Part shown: positions 8,635-16,976 of the stretch, piece by piece | How the letters are laid out: each line of letters opens with the position of its first letter | How positions within the stretch are numbered: position 1 is the first letter of the stretch | Assembly (NCBI GenBank): GCA_900544875.1 | Contig: UQWS01000001.1 | Span: 124,001-188,000, forward strand | Source of the DNA: an uncultured Collinsella sp. | Lineage (GTDB): Bacteria > Actinomycetota > Coriobacteriia > Coriobacteriales > Coriobacteriaceae | DNA length: 64,000 nucleotides | Direction of reading: 5' to 3' | The notes under the pieces: model-generated | Databases searched by the model: none | Told to the model about the DNA's origin: nothing | What the model saw: only the letters and a program-made list of their open reading frames with translations | Made by a program: the position numbers and the translations under genes

Positions 8635-11600
8635 TTAGATCACCGTCACGCGACCCTGGTTACCCACAATGGCCTTGGCCTCGGCCAGCAGCGGAATCGA
8701 GCGCGCGTTGACCTTGGCAGGCACCTCGGCGCGCAGCACGCGCCCGTCCACCTGCTCGATAAAGATCTCCACGCGGTCGCCGCCCGGGTTAGCGGTGAGC
8801 ACCGTGGCAAGACGCGCCATATTGCCCTGGCTAAAGCGGCTGTTGGGCACCATGACCTCAAACACCTTGGGCTTGTTGTTCTCCTCGTTGAGCTCCAGCG
8901 GCACAATCTCCTGCGCGATGATCTGGTCGCCGCGGTCCGAGCGCTCGAGCTTGCCCTTGATGCGCACAAAGGCGTCGGACAGCTGCGCGCCGGTCTCGGG
9001 ATCGACCTCGCCGTACAGATACCCCTCGGCCTCCTTGTAGGTCTTGGGGAACACCACGACCGTGGCCTCGCCTTCCATGTCCTCGAGCTGCACGATGCCC
9101 ATGGGGTCACCGTTTTTGGTCACGCGCTTGGACACGCTCGAGACCATGCCGGCCCACCACAGCGCCTTGCCCTCGGGAATCTCCTGGTTGATGGTGCCGC
9201 CCGTAGGATTCTGAACTTCGTAGCCGGTATCGATCTGCGAGAACGAGAAGTCGCGCGCCTTGGCTAGTGCATACTCAAACGGGCGCAGCGGGTGGTCCGA
9301 GACATAGATGCCCAGAACCTCCTTCTCCTGGCTCAGCTTAAGGTGGCGGTCCCACTCCTGGCCGTCCGGATCGGGCACGCTCACCTCAAAGCCCGAGCCC
9401 TCAACGTCGCCAAACATGTCGAAGAACGAGGTCTGGCCGCTCGCGCGGTCCTTCTGGCGCTTTATCGCGGCGTCGATGATGTTCTCGGGGTTGTTCTTGT
9501 CCACAAAGTGCATCATCTGACGACGCGGATACCCAGTGGAATCGAAGGCGCCTGCCTTGATCAGCGATTCGATTACGCGACGGTTGGCCTGGCTCGAGTC
9601 CACGCGCTCGACAAAGTCGTGCAGTGTCTTAAACGGACCGCCCGCCTCGCGCTCGGCGATAATCGCCTGCGCCACGCCGGTGCCCACGCCGCGGATGCCG
9701 GCCAGACCAAAGCGCACGCCCTCCTTGGTAGCCGTGAACTCGGTGCCGGACTCGTTGACATCTGGCGACAGCACGGGGATGCCGTCGTGACGGCACGCCG
9801 AGACGTAGTGCACGATCTTGTCGGTCTTGCCCGTATAGGACGTCAGAACGGCCGCCATGTACTCGTGCGGATAGTGCGCCTTGAGCCACGCCGTCTGCAT
9901 AACCAGGATGGCGTAGCCGGCGGAGTGCGACTTGTTGAAGGCGTAGGATGCGAACTCGAGAACATCGTCCCAAATCTTCTGGGCGACCTCGCGCGTGTAG
10001 TTGTTCTTGATAGCGCCGTTCATCCAGTGGTCGTAGGTGGTCTCGTCCGAGCCATCCTCCCAGTGCAGCACCGTCGACGTGAGCAGCTTGATCTTTTTCT
10101 TAGCCACGGGCTTACGGATACGCGAGTCCGATTCGCCCTTGGAGAAGCCGCACATCTCGACGGAGATGAGCATAACCTGTTCCTGGTAGACCATGGTGCC
10201 GTAGGTTTCGCCCAGGATGTCGTCCAGGCGGTCGTCGTAGGAGACGGCCGGCTCCTTGCCGTTCATACGGTTGATGTAGGACGAAACCATGCCGGCGCCC
10301 AGCGGGCCCGGGCGGTACAGGGCGATCAATGCCACGACGTGCTTGTACTCGGTGGGCTTCATGTTCTTGATCGTGGCCGTCATGCCGGCGGACTCGACCT
10401 GGAAGACGCCGGCGGTATGGCCGGAGCCCATGAGCTTAAAGATCTCGGGGTCGTCAAAGGGGATCTCTTCCTCTTTGATGTCGATGCCGAAGTTCTTTTT
10501 GATGTTTGCCTTGGCCTTGGAGATAACCGTCAGCGTGCGCAGGCCCAAGAAGTCCATCTTGAGCAGGCCCATGTCGGCAACGGTATGACCTTCGTACTGG
10601 GTAATCTCGACGCCGCCCTTGGTGTCGAGCTTGGTGGGCACGTGCTCGTTGACGGGGTCGCGGCAGATCAGAACGGCGCACGCGTGCACACCCTCGCCAC
10701 GGGTAAGGCCCTCAATCGAGAGCGCCGTGTCGATGATGCGGCGGGCGTCGTCGTCCTTTTTATAGGCCTCGGCAAAATCGGGGTTAAACAGATCCTCTTT
10801 GCCGGGTTGCTTTTCGAGCACCTGCTTGAGCTTGACCTTGGGGTCGCTCGAGACCATCTTGGACAGACGCTGGCCCATGTAGACCGGGTAGTCCAGGACG
10901 CGCGCAGCGTCGTTGATGGCCTGCTTGGCCTTAATGGTCGAGTAGGTGATGACGTGGGTGACCTTCTCGGGGCCGTAGAGCTGGCGAACGTGCTCCACGA
11001 CCTCGAGGCGCCGCTCATCGTCGAAGTCCATATCGATATCGGGCATCTCGGTACGCTGCGGGGACAGGAACCTCTCGAACATCAGACCGTTCTCGAGCGG
11101 GTCGAACGCGGTGATGTTCATGGCGTAGGCGACGATAGCGCCGGCGGCCGAGCCACGGCCGGGGCCGACGCCGATGCCGTTGTCCTTGGCCCATTGCACG
11201 TACTCGGCAACAATCAAGAAGTAGGCGGCAAAGCCCTTGTCGCAGATGACTTTGTATTCGTACTCAAAGCGCTCTTTGATGTTGACGCCACCAATCTCGC
11301 GCGTGGCCCAGTCGTCGCCGTAGTGCTGGCGCAGGCCCTTCTCGCACTCGCGGCGGAACTGGCTCTCGTGCGTCTCGCCGGGATCGAGCAGCGGGAAGCG
11401 CGGCAGGATGATGGAGTCCCAGTCCAGCTCAACGTAGCACTTGTCGGCGATCTCGAGCGTGTTGTCGCAGGCCTCGGGGCAATACGGGAACATCGCCCGC
11501 ATCTCCTCCTCGGTCTTCATGTAAAACTCCGAGCCAGTCATGCGCATGCGGTTAGGGTCGTCGACCTTGGCGTTCATGCCAATGCACATGATGACGTCCT

Positions 11601-12438
11601 GCACGGGCGCGTCCTCGCGGCGCAGGTAGTGGAAGTCGTTGGTGGCGATGACCTTGACGCCCACCTGCTTGGCGATATCGATGAGCGTACGGTCCATCTG
11701 CTCGTCGGTCAGACCATTGTCGGTAGTGATGCCGTGTTCCTGGATCTCGATGTAAAAGTCGCCGGGTTCGAAGGTATCGCGGAAGGTCTCGGCCCACTTG
11801 ATGGCGCCCTCCATGTCACCGCGGTCGATGTATTTGGGGATGATGCCCGCGATGCAGGCGCTCGTGCAGATCATGCCCTTGGCGTGGCGGCGCAGGTTGT
11901 CGAGCGTCACGCGCGGCTTATAGTAAAAGCCCTGCACGGCGGCCTCGGAGACCGTCTGCATCAGGTTGACGTATCCCTCCTGGTCCTTGGCCAGAAGGAT
12001 CATGTGGTAGAGCTCGGGCTTACGGTCGCGGGCAAGCGTCTCGTCCGGCGTAAAGTAGACCTCGCAGCCAAAGATGGGCTTGATGACCAGAGGCGGCTTG
12101 AGCTCGTCGATGTTGCCCTTCTCGTCCCACATGGCCATGTCCTTCACATACTGGGCATGCTCGCGCGGGCTGGACTCGGGATCGGGCTCCACCAGCTCGT
12201 CGCGGCGGTCCTTTTCCAAGAAGGCCTTGTCGTGGCTCCAGGTTTTGTACTCGGGCGTGTTGTGGTTGACGGCGTCGCAGGCCAGCGCCAGGTCGGGTAC
12301 GCCATACATGTAGCCGTGGTCGGTAATGGCCACGGCGGGCATGCCCAGCTCAACGGCACGATTGACCATATCCTGGATACGGGTTGCGCCGTCGAGCATG
12401 GAGAAAACAGTGTGATTGTGCAGATGGACGAATGCCAT
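8635..12438 (-). CDS. dnaE: DNA polymerase III alpha subunit DnaE
   Basis: The replicative polymerase catalytic subunit, 1267 residues. The N-terminal PHP domain retains its metal ligands (LHNHTVFS, TDHGYMYG, GCEVYF, NDFHYL), so it may have its own 3'-5' exonuclease, as in mycobacteria. Compared with typical DnaE, about 60 extra residues rich in charged amino acids lie between TDHGYMYG and GCEVYF. The polymerase core has GPGRGSAAG and the catalytic PDIDMDF. Tandem HhH motifs and an OB domain follow. ATG at 12438 is preceded by GGAGC. It precedes the SNF2 gene. Confidence 0.97.
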   Translation of the reverse strand: MAFVHLHNHTVFSMLDGATRIQDMVNRAVELGMPAVAITDHGYMYGVPDLALACDAVNHNTPEYKTWSHDKAFLEKDRRDELVEPDPESSPREHAQYVKDMAMWDEKGNIDELKPPLVIKPIFGCEVYFTPDETLARDRKPELYHMILLAKDQEGYVNLMQTVSEAAVQGFYYKPRVTLDNLRRHAKGMICTSACIAGIIPKYIDRGDMEGAIKWAETFRDTFEPGDFYIEIQEHGITTDNGLTDEQMDRTLIDIAKQVGVKVIATNDFHYLRREDAPVQDVIMCIGMNAKVDDPNRMRMTGSEFYMKTEEEMRAMFPYCPEACDNTLEIADKCYVELDWDSIILPRFPLLDPGETHESQFRRECEKGLRQHYGDDWATREIGGVNIKERFEYEYKVICDKGFAAYFLIVAEYVQWAKDNGIGVGPGRGSAAGAIVAYAMNITAFDPLENGLMFERFLSPQRTEMPDIDMDFDDERRLEVVEHVRQLYGPEKVTHVITYSTIKAKQAINDAARVLDYPVYMGQRLSKMVSSDPKVKLKQVLEKQPGKEDLFNPDFAEAYKKDDDARRIIDTALSIEGLTRGEGVHACAVLICRDPVNEHVPTKLDTKGGVEITQYEGHTVADMGLLKMDFLGLRTLTVISKAKANIKKNFGIDIKEEEIPFDDPEIFKLMGSGHTAGVFQVESAGMTATIKNMKPTEYKHVVALIALYRPGPLGAGMVSSYINRMNGKEPAVSYDDRLDDILGETYGTMVYQEQVMLISVEMCGFSKGESDSRIRKPVAKKKIKLLTSTVLHWEDGSDETTYDHWMNGAIKNNYTREVAQKIWDDVLEFASYAFNKSHSAGYAILVMQTAWLKAHYPHEYMAAVLTSYTGKTDKIVHYVSACRHDGIPVLSPDVNESGTEFTATKEGVRFGLAGIRGVGTGVAQAIIAEREAGGPFKTLHDFVERVDSSQANRRVIESLIKAGAFDSTGYPRRQMMHFVDKNNPENIIDAAIKRQKDRASGQTSFFDMFGDVEGSGFEVSVPDPDGQEWDRHLKLSQEKEVLGIYVSDHPLRPFEYALAKARDFSFSQIDTGYEVQNPTGGTINQEIPEGKALWWAGMVSSVSKRVTKNGDPMGIVQLEDMEGEATVVVFPKTYKEAEGYLYGEVDPETGAQLSDAFVRIKGKLERSDRGDQIIAQEIVPLELNEENNKPKVFEVMVPNSRFSQGNMARLATVLTANPGGDRVEIFIEQVDGRVLRAEVPAKVNARSIPLLAEAKAIVGNQGRVTVI

Positions 12439-12589
12439 GTGATGAGCTCCGATGCGGGTTCGTGTTCTGACTGATCGATTTTACCCCACGGCACGGACAG
12501 CGCCCGAACCTAGCCAAACCCACACGGGCAGTCTTTTTGGGACGTGTCTTTTTTAGCTGCTTTGACCTGATTGCTTCATTCGTCGCAAA

Positions 12590-12626
12590 GGGGCCGGACC
12601 GCGACCCCATGTCGCGGTCCGGCCCC
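12590..12626 (-). terminator. Strong hairpin terminator of the beta-glucoside operon
   Basis: A perfect 16 bp stem (GGGGCCGGACCGCGAC and its complement) with a five-base loop, ending in TTTGCG on the minus strand. It lies just after the GH1 gene stop. Confidence 0.8.
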
Positions 12627-12636
12627 TGAGGAAAGC

Positions 12637-14058
12637 TCAGCTCAGGTCCTCGCCGTTTGAGGCAATTACCTTGCGATACCACTCGAACGATCTTTTCTTG
12701 CTGCGCCGACGTGTGCCGTGTCCTTCGTCATCGAGGTCGACATAAATGAAACCGTAGCGCTTGCGCATCTGGCCCGTTGCGACCGAAACCAGATCGATCG
12801 GTCCCCAGCACGTGTAGCCCAGGAGGTCCACCCCGTCGATTTCGACGGCGTCCTTCATAGCCTGGATGTGCTCGCGCAGGTAATCGATACGGTATCCATC
12901 ATCCACAAAGCCGTTCTGATCCGGCTCATCCGGGGCTCCGAGACCGTTCTCCACGATAAAGAGCGGCTTTTCGTACCGGTCGTATATGTCGTTCATGGTG
13001 ATGCGCAGCCCTGCGGGATCGATGAATCTGCCCCATGGCTCCATCTTGAGGTAAGGGTTGGGGGCACTCTTGAGTAGATTGGAGTCGAACTGCCCCTCGG
13101 TGTTTGCCTGCGCCACGCGCGTCGAGTAGTAAGAGAAGCCCACGAAGTCCACCGGATTCTGCGCAAGGACCTCCTCATCGCCCTCCGCCCAAGGAATCGC
13201 GAACCCTTGACGCTCATACTCCGTGAGCATGTAGCACGGATAGTGGCCGCGCACCTGCACGTCGGTGAACATGTAGTGCTTGCGATTCTCGTCCTGAGCC
13301 GTTTTAACGTCGGCAGGGTTGCAGGTAGCAGGATAGAAAATACCCGCATTGAGCATGCAGCCGATTTGCGCACCAGGGATGATCTCATGGCAGGCGCGCA
13401 CCGCGCAAGCACTCGCCACGAGCACGTGATGCACCGCGTTATGAACGGAGACGTAGCGGTCCTCCCCCTCATCAAACACGATGCCTGCCGCCATGAAGCA
13501 CGCAGAGGTCATGATGTTGATCTCGTTGAACGTGAGCCAAGAGCGCACTTGATTGCGGTAACGTGCGAACACAGTGCGAGCGAAGCGCTCAAACATGCCC
13601 ACGAGAGCGCGGTTGCGCCAACCGCCGTATGCCGTAACAAGATGCATGGGCACGTCATAGTGGTTGAGCGTCACCACCGGCTCGATGCCCTGTTCGAGGC
13701 AGGTGCGAAACACATCCTCATAGAACGCGAGGCCCTGCTCGTTGGGTTCGGAGTCATCCCCGTTGGGGAATATACGGCTCCATGCGATGGAGAGGCGCAG
13801 AGCCTTGAAGCCCATCTCGCCGAAGAGCGCGATGTCCTCGCGGTAATGATGATAGAAATCGATGGCCTGTTGGGCCGGGTAGTAATGGTCGGACAGCGGC
13901 TCGAGCGGAACGTCGTCACCCCTGATGACGGCGAGACGGTCCCGCCCGTACGGCAGAAGATCCGCGTTGGCGAGCCCCCGCCCGCCCTCGTCCCAGGCAC
14001 CCTCACACTGGTTGGCGGAAAGCGCGCCGCCCCAGAGGAAATCAGAACGCAATGGCAT
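12637..14058 (-). CDS. 6-phospho-beta-glucosidase, GH1 family
   Basis: A 473-residue cytoplasmic glycoside hydrolase that cleaves phosphorylated beta-glucosides delivered by the PTS. The acid/base is Glu179 (LTFNEIN) and the nucleophile is Glu370 (FIVENGLG). The C-terminal SKKRSFEWYRKV segment carries the Ser/Lys/Tyr set that binds the 6-phosphate in GH1 phospho-glycosidases. The ATG at 14058 follows AAGGAGGACTCCC; a 23-residue upstream extension has no ribosome site. It is the third gene of the operon behind the IIBC permease. Confidence 0.93.
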   Translation of the reverse strand: MPLRSDFLWGGALSANQCEGAWDEGGRGLANADLLPYGRDRLAVIRGDDVPLEPLSDHYYPAQQAIDFYHHYREDIALFGEMGFKALRLSIAWSRIFPNGDDSEPNEQGLAFYEDVFRTCLEQGIEPVVTLNHYDVPMHLVTAYGGWRNRALVGMFERFARTVFARYRNQVRSWLTFNEINIMTSACFMAAGIVFDEGEDRYVSVHNAVHHVLVASACAVRACHEIIPGAQIGCMLNAGIFYPATCNPADVKTAQDENRKHYMFTDVQVRGHYPCYMLTEYERQGFAIPWAEGDEEVLAQNPVDFVGFSYYSTRVAQANTEGQFDSNLLKSAPNPYLKMEPWGRFIDPAGLRITMNDIYDRYEKPLFIVENGLGAPDEPDQNGFVDDGYRIDYLREHIQAMKDAVEIDGVDLLGYTCWGPIDLVSVATGQMRKRYGFIYVDLDDEGHGTRRRSKKRSFEWYRKVIASNGEDLS

Positions 14059-14185
14059 GGGAGTCCTCCTTATCTTGCTTTTAGTGCGAACGGGCACCAC
14101 CATGCAGCGGTGCCCGTCCGGGTTCATGGGGCCCCAGTTCCGAGAAGAGACTCGTTGCGCTAAGGCACCCTTCTAGATGCAGCGC

Positions 14186-15616
14186 TTAAGCCTCAAGGGC
14201 CTCCTCGGCTTCCTTCTCGCCCGATTCGCGATTGTCGAAGCCAAAGACCATGCAGAGGGCGAATGTCACCGCAAAGCCAATCGCGCAGCTGATGGCGCCC
14301 GGAATGATGTCCTGGCTGAACTTGATGACGTTCATCCACGGGAAGCCGACTCCCGAGAAGACGAAGATGCGCGCGTTGAGCAGACCGCATGCAAGGCCGC
14401 CGGCCGCGCCGCCGATCATCGACCAAGCGAGCGCCTTCTTATCGCGCAAGAGGATGCCGTAAATGATGGGCTCGGATACGCGGCCGAGCGCATAGGTAGC
14501 GAAGGTAGTCCAACCGAGCTGACGGTTAGCCTTGCCCTTTGCACGGATGCCGTAGGCGAGCGCGACCGCAAGCGTCACGTAAACAACCACCGTCGTACCC
14601 GGAGTGCACACGGCGTCATAGCCCACCTCAAGCCAGCCGGGCATCATAGCGGTGAGAATCGGCACATGCATGCCGGTAGCGATCACGAGGTTCCACGTCG
14701 CACCGACCACCAGACCGCACAGCGGACCGGCGTTCGCGCCGAGCCAGATGATGATATCGGCGATGATGCCCATAATGAAGGAGACGGCGGGGCCGAAGAC
14801 GCAGAGTGCAAGCGGCAGCATGATGAGCATGGTCCCCACTGGAATCACGAGGATGCGCAGCATGTCAGGGCAATGCTTCTTGATAAGCCCCTCTACGTAG
14901 GACTGAATCCACACGATGAGGATGATGGGAAGCACCGACTGTGTGTAATTCACCAGCGTCATGGGGATGCCGTAGACGTCGAACGGAGCGCCCTCCTCGA
15001 CGATAGCGAGCATGCTCGGATGAATCATAATAGCAGCCGTCATGAGCGCGAGCACAGGACTCGTCTGGAACTTCTTGGCCGCCGCATAGGCACCGAAGAT
15101 CGGCAGGAAGTAATATGCCGCGTCTCCCACCAAGGTGAAGAGCCGGTACATGCTGCCCTCCGCGGCTAGAAGGCCCGCGCCTTCCGGACCAAGCAAAATG
15201 GTGAACATGCGGAAGATACCCGCGATGCAGAACACGGGCAGAATGGGAGCGATAGAGCCGCTCACCGCATCGAGAATCAGATTGCCGATGCGCTTCGGAG
15301 CGAACCGCTCCTTCCAGGGAAGCCTCTCTGCTGCGTCCAGATCTTCATCAATCGCCGTCTGGACTTCAAAGCCGCCTTCCCTGCATACCGCGTCGTAGAC
15401 CTTGTCGACGGTCGGCCCGATTACGAGCTGCACCTGGCCGCCAGCGTGCACCACGCTAATCACTTCGGGAATCGCATTGAGCTTGGCGTCATCTGCAAGC
15501 CCCTCGTCCTTAAGAACGAGGCGCAGACGCGTCATGCAATGCGTCGCGCTTGAAACATTCGCCTTGCCGCCCACCTCTTCGATGATTCTTTGGGCGAGTT
15601 TTTGATAGTTAGTCAT
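14186..15616 (-). CDS. PTS beta-glucoside-type permease, IIBC (no IIA domain)
   Basis: A 476-residue membrane permease that imports and phosphorylates sugar. The N-terminal EIIB domain has the phospho-accepting Cys27 (SATHCMTRLR). The EIIC domain follows with about ten hydrophobic spans and the conserved GITEP-equivalent loop (GRVSEPIIYG). BglF proteins often carry a C-terminal IIA domain; this one ends in a charged tail without it, so IIA must come from elsewhere, perhaps the protein at 52289-52801. Two adjacent ATGs exist; 15616 has the better spacing to AGGAGG. Neighbouring GH1 suggests beta-glucosides. Confidence 0.92.
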   Translation of the reverse strand: MTNYQKLAQRIIEEVGGKANVSSATHCMTRLRLVLKDEGLADDAKLNAIPEVISVVHAGGQVQLVIGPTVDKVYDAVCREGGFEVQTAIDEDLDAAERLPWKERFAPKRIGNLILDAVSGSIAPILPVFCIAGIFRMFTILLGPEGAGLLAAEGSMYRLFTLVGDAAYYFLPIFGAYAAAKKFQTSPVLALMTAAIMIHPSMLAIVEEGAPFDVYGIPMTLVNYTQSVLPIILIVWIQSYVEGLIKKHCPDMLRILVIPVGTMLIMLPLALCVFGPAVSFIMGIIADIIIWLGANAGPLCGLVVGATWNLVIATGMHVPILTAMMPGWLEVGYDAVCTPGTTVVVYVTLAVALAYGIRAKGKANRQLGWTTFATYALGRVSEPIIYGILLRDKKALAWSMIGGAAGGLACGLLNARIFVFSGVGFPWMNVIKFSQDIIPGAISCAIGFAVTFALCMVFGFDNRESGEKEAEEALEA

Positions 15617-15674
15617 CATTCCTCCTTTTACGCCACGAATCGTCGTGGCACGAGATGGTTCTCGTACTTTCGGA

Positions 15675-15707
15675 GGTCATGCCCTGCCCTAACACAGGTT
15701 ACAATCC
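15675..15707 (-). promoter_or_regulatory. Ribonucleic antiterminator (RAT)-like element before the IIBC gene
   Basis: On the minus strand the segment begins GGATTGTAACCTG and ends GGCAGGGCATGACC. This matches the shape of the BglG/LicT target (GGATTGTTACTG..., ...GCAGGCAAAACC). It lies between the antiterminator gene and the PTS gene, the same place as the second terminator/RAT in the E. coli bgl operon. No convincing T-run follows it. Confidence 0.5.
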
Positions 15708-15722
15708 TTCTGGCCTGGGTTG

Positions 15723-16578
15723 TCAGCGTCCGGCTGTGCCGGATTCCGCCTTCGTACAGATACGGTTGACATGGAGCATGAAGTAAAGCTTCTCCTCGTC
15801 GGTGAGCTCCGTATGCCATTCCCGCTTCATATAGGTACAGATGTGGTCGATGCATTGCGCAAGCTCGGGAAACTCCTCGCGCGAATTCGCATAAAGCGGC
15901 AAATTGGCGCTGCTGAGGCTATCGTTACCCTTGATACGCTTGAACAGATACTGCACGTGTGTCGCAAACCGTGAGAACTCAAAAGACTCCCGATCGATGA
16001 TGGTACGGAAATCGTACTCGACGATATCAGTGACATCGTTGAGCAGGCGCTCAAACGATTGGGCGCGATCGCTTGCCACAGTAACCTCTGCCCCAGTCTT
16101 TGCATTGACCAAATTCATGGCGATGCTTGCCACCTCTTCGCGCGGCAGCTCGACGCCCAACTCCTGCCGCACGCGCGCGGTAATGTAGCGGCCGATTTTG
16201 TATTCCAGCGGATAAAGCTGCTGCACATCATAGGTAAGGGGCATATCAAAACGAATGCCCTTCCTCTGCCGCGCAATCGCAAAGGCGATATGGTCGGCCA
16301 TGATGAGCACGGCGTTGGGACTGAGTTCGTAAGGCAGCTCGTTCTCTACAATATCCATGATCTTTGCCGTAAACAGCACCACATCGGCAGGAAGATCCTG
16401 CATGATACGCTGCCCCTCGGCATCGATGCTATAGAACGTGCGCTCGATATGGTCCATCGCGAGCTCCCGGGGGGAAGTCACCACCGAAGCCGACACCCTT
16501 GCCGAGCGCCACGACCTCGCGACCGCGACTATCTCGACAAATCACGGCGTTATTGTTGAGCTTTCTGATCGCCAGCAT
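15723..16578 (-). pseudogene. BglG/LicT-family antiterminator, frame-shifted
   Basis: Intact members are about 280 residues: an RNA-binding CAT domain followed by two PTS regulation domains. Here the CAT domain starts at 16578 with MLAIRKLNNNAVICRDSRG...ALGKGVGFG, nine bases after AGGAGG. The reading frame then closes early. The rest (TSPRELAMDHIERTFYS through both PRDs) continues in another frame down to 15723. The change falls at or next to a run of six C (minus strand, near 16470). PRD histidines remain in IMADHIAFA, THVQYLFKR and MLHVNRI. This is either a real inactivating or phase-variable indel or a one-base sequencing error. Function when intact: antitermination at the RAT elements beside it. 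Confidence 0.85.
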
Positions 16579-16627
16579 ATCGATGCACCTCCTCTCTTGA
16601 TGATAGGGCACTCATTCGGAGCTGAAC

Positions 16628-16683
16628 AAAAAGGGCATGACCTCGGCAGAAAGCAGCACCCTACTTGCCTACGGTCATGCCCT
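16628..16683 (-). terminator. Leader terminator of the beta-glucoside operon
   Basis: On the minus strand GGGCATGACC and GGTCATGCCC form a perfect 10 bp stem around a 30-base loop, followed by TTTTTGTT. It sits in the untranslated leader, 50 bp before the antiterminator start, so it probably attenuates the operon. Confidence 0.7.
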
Positions 16684-16733
16684 AAAGTGACACCCGAATA
16701 TATGTGCAATTGAATAACGAACGGAATCCGGAT

Positions 16734-16762
16734 GGCCATGCTCCCCAAAGGGATAACAACCC
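16734..16762 (-). promoter_or_regulatory. RAT-type antiterminator target in the operon leader
   Basis: A 29-base element that on the minus strand starts GGGTTGTTATCCC and ends GGGGAGCATGGCC. The outer GG/CC pair, the GTTGTTA side and the TCCC/GGGA upper stem match the consensus of LicT/BglG targets. It begins a few bases after the predicted transcription start. Confidence 0.55.
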
Positions 16763-16772
16763 ATCACATGTA

Positions 16773-16801
16773 TTTATAGGCCCACCCGAGATGAACGTCA
16801 A
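16773..16801 (-). promoter_or_regulatory. Sigma-70-type promoter of the beta-glucoside operon
   Basis: Minus-strand TTGACG, a 17 bp spacer and TATAAA. Transcription would start near 16766 and give a leader of about 190 bases holding the RAT and terminator. Confidence 0.75.
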
Positions 16802-16811
16802 GTGTAAATTT

Positions 16812-16938
16812 GCGTAATCCGCACCCTTGATTGGCAACTTCATCCGCGTAATCCGCACCCCCGACTGATTCTGAGTTGCGGTGAAATAGTTCCTGATGGA
16901 GCCAGCTGGGCCGTAAAACAGGAACTATTTCACCGCAA
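16812..16938. repeat. Direct repeat pair and a perfect 20 bp inverted repeat between operons
   Basis: GCGTAATCCGCACCC occurs at 16812-16826 and 16846-16860, 34 bp apart. Just beyond, TTGCGGTGAAATAGTTCCTG (16876-16895) is repeated inverted at 16919-16938 with a 23-base loop. The GCGGTGAAATAG core recurs at 48182. This fills the gap between addA and the operon promoter. A terminator role is possible, but there is no T-run. Confidence 0.7.
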
Positions 16939-16976
16939 GTTATGGGGAGACTGGGCGTGCGGACGGCCCTGGTGAG

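Noticed and set aside
9292..12474. Open frame of 1060 codons opposite dnaE
   Set aside because: It mirrors the dnaE codons on the other strand, is rich in His/Gln/Val/Gly without motifs, and arises from high GC codon bias.
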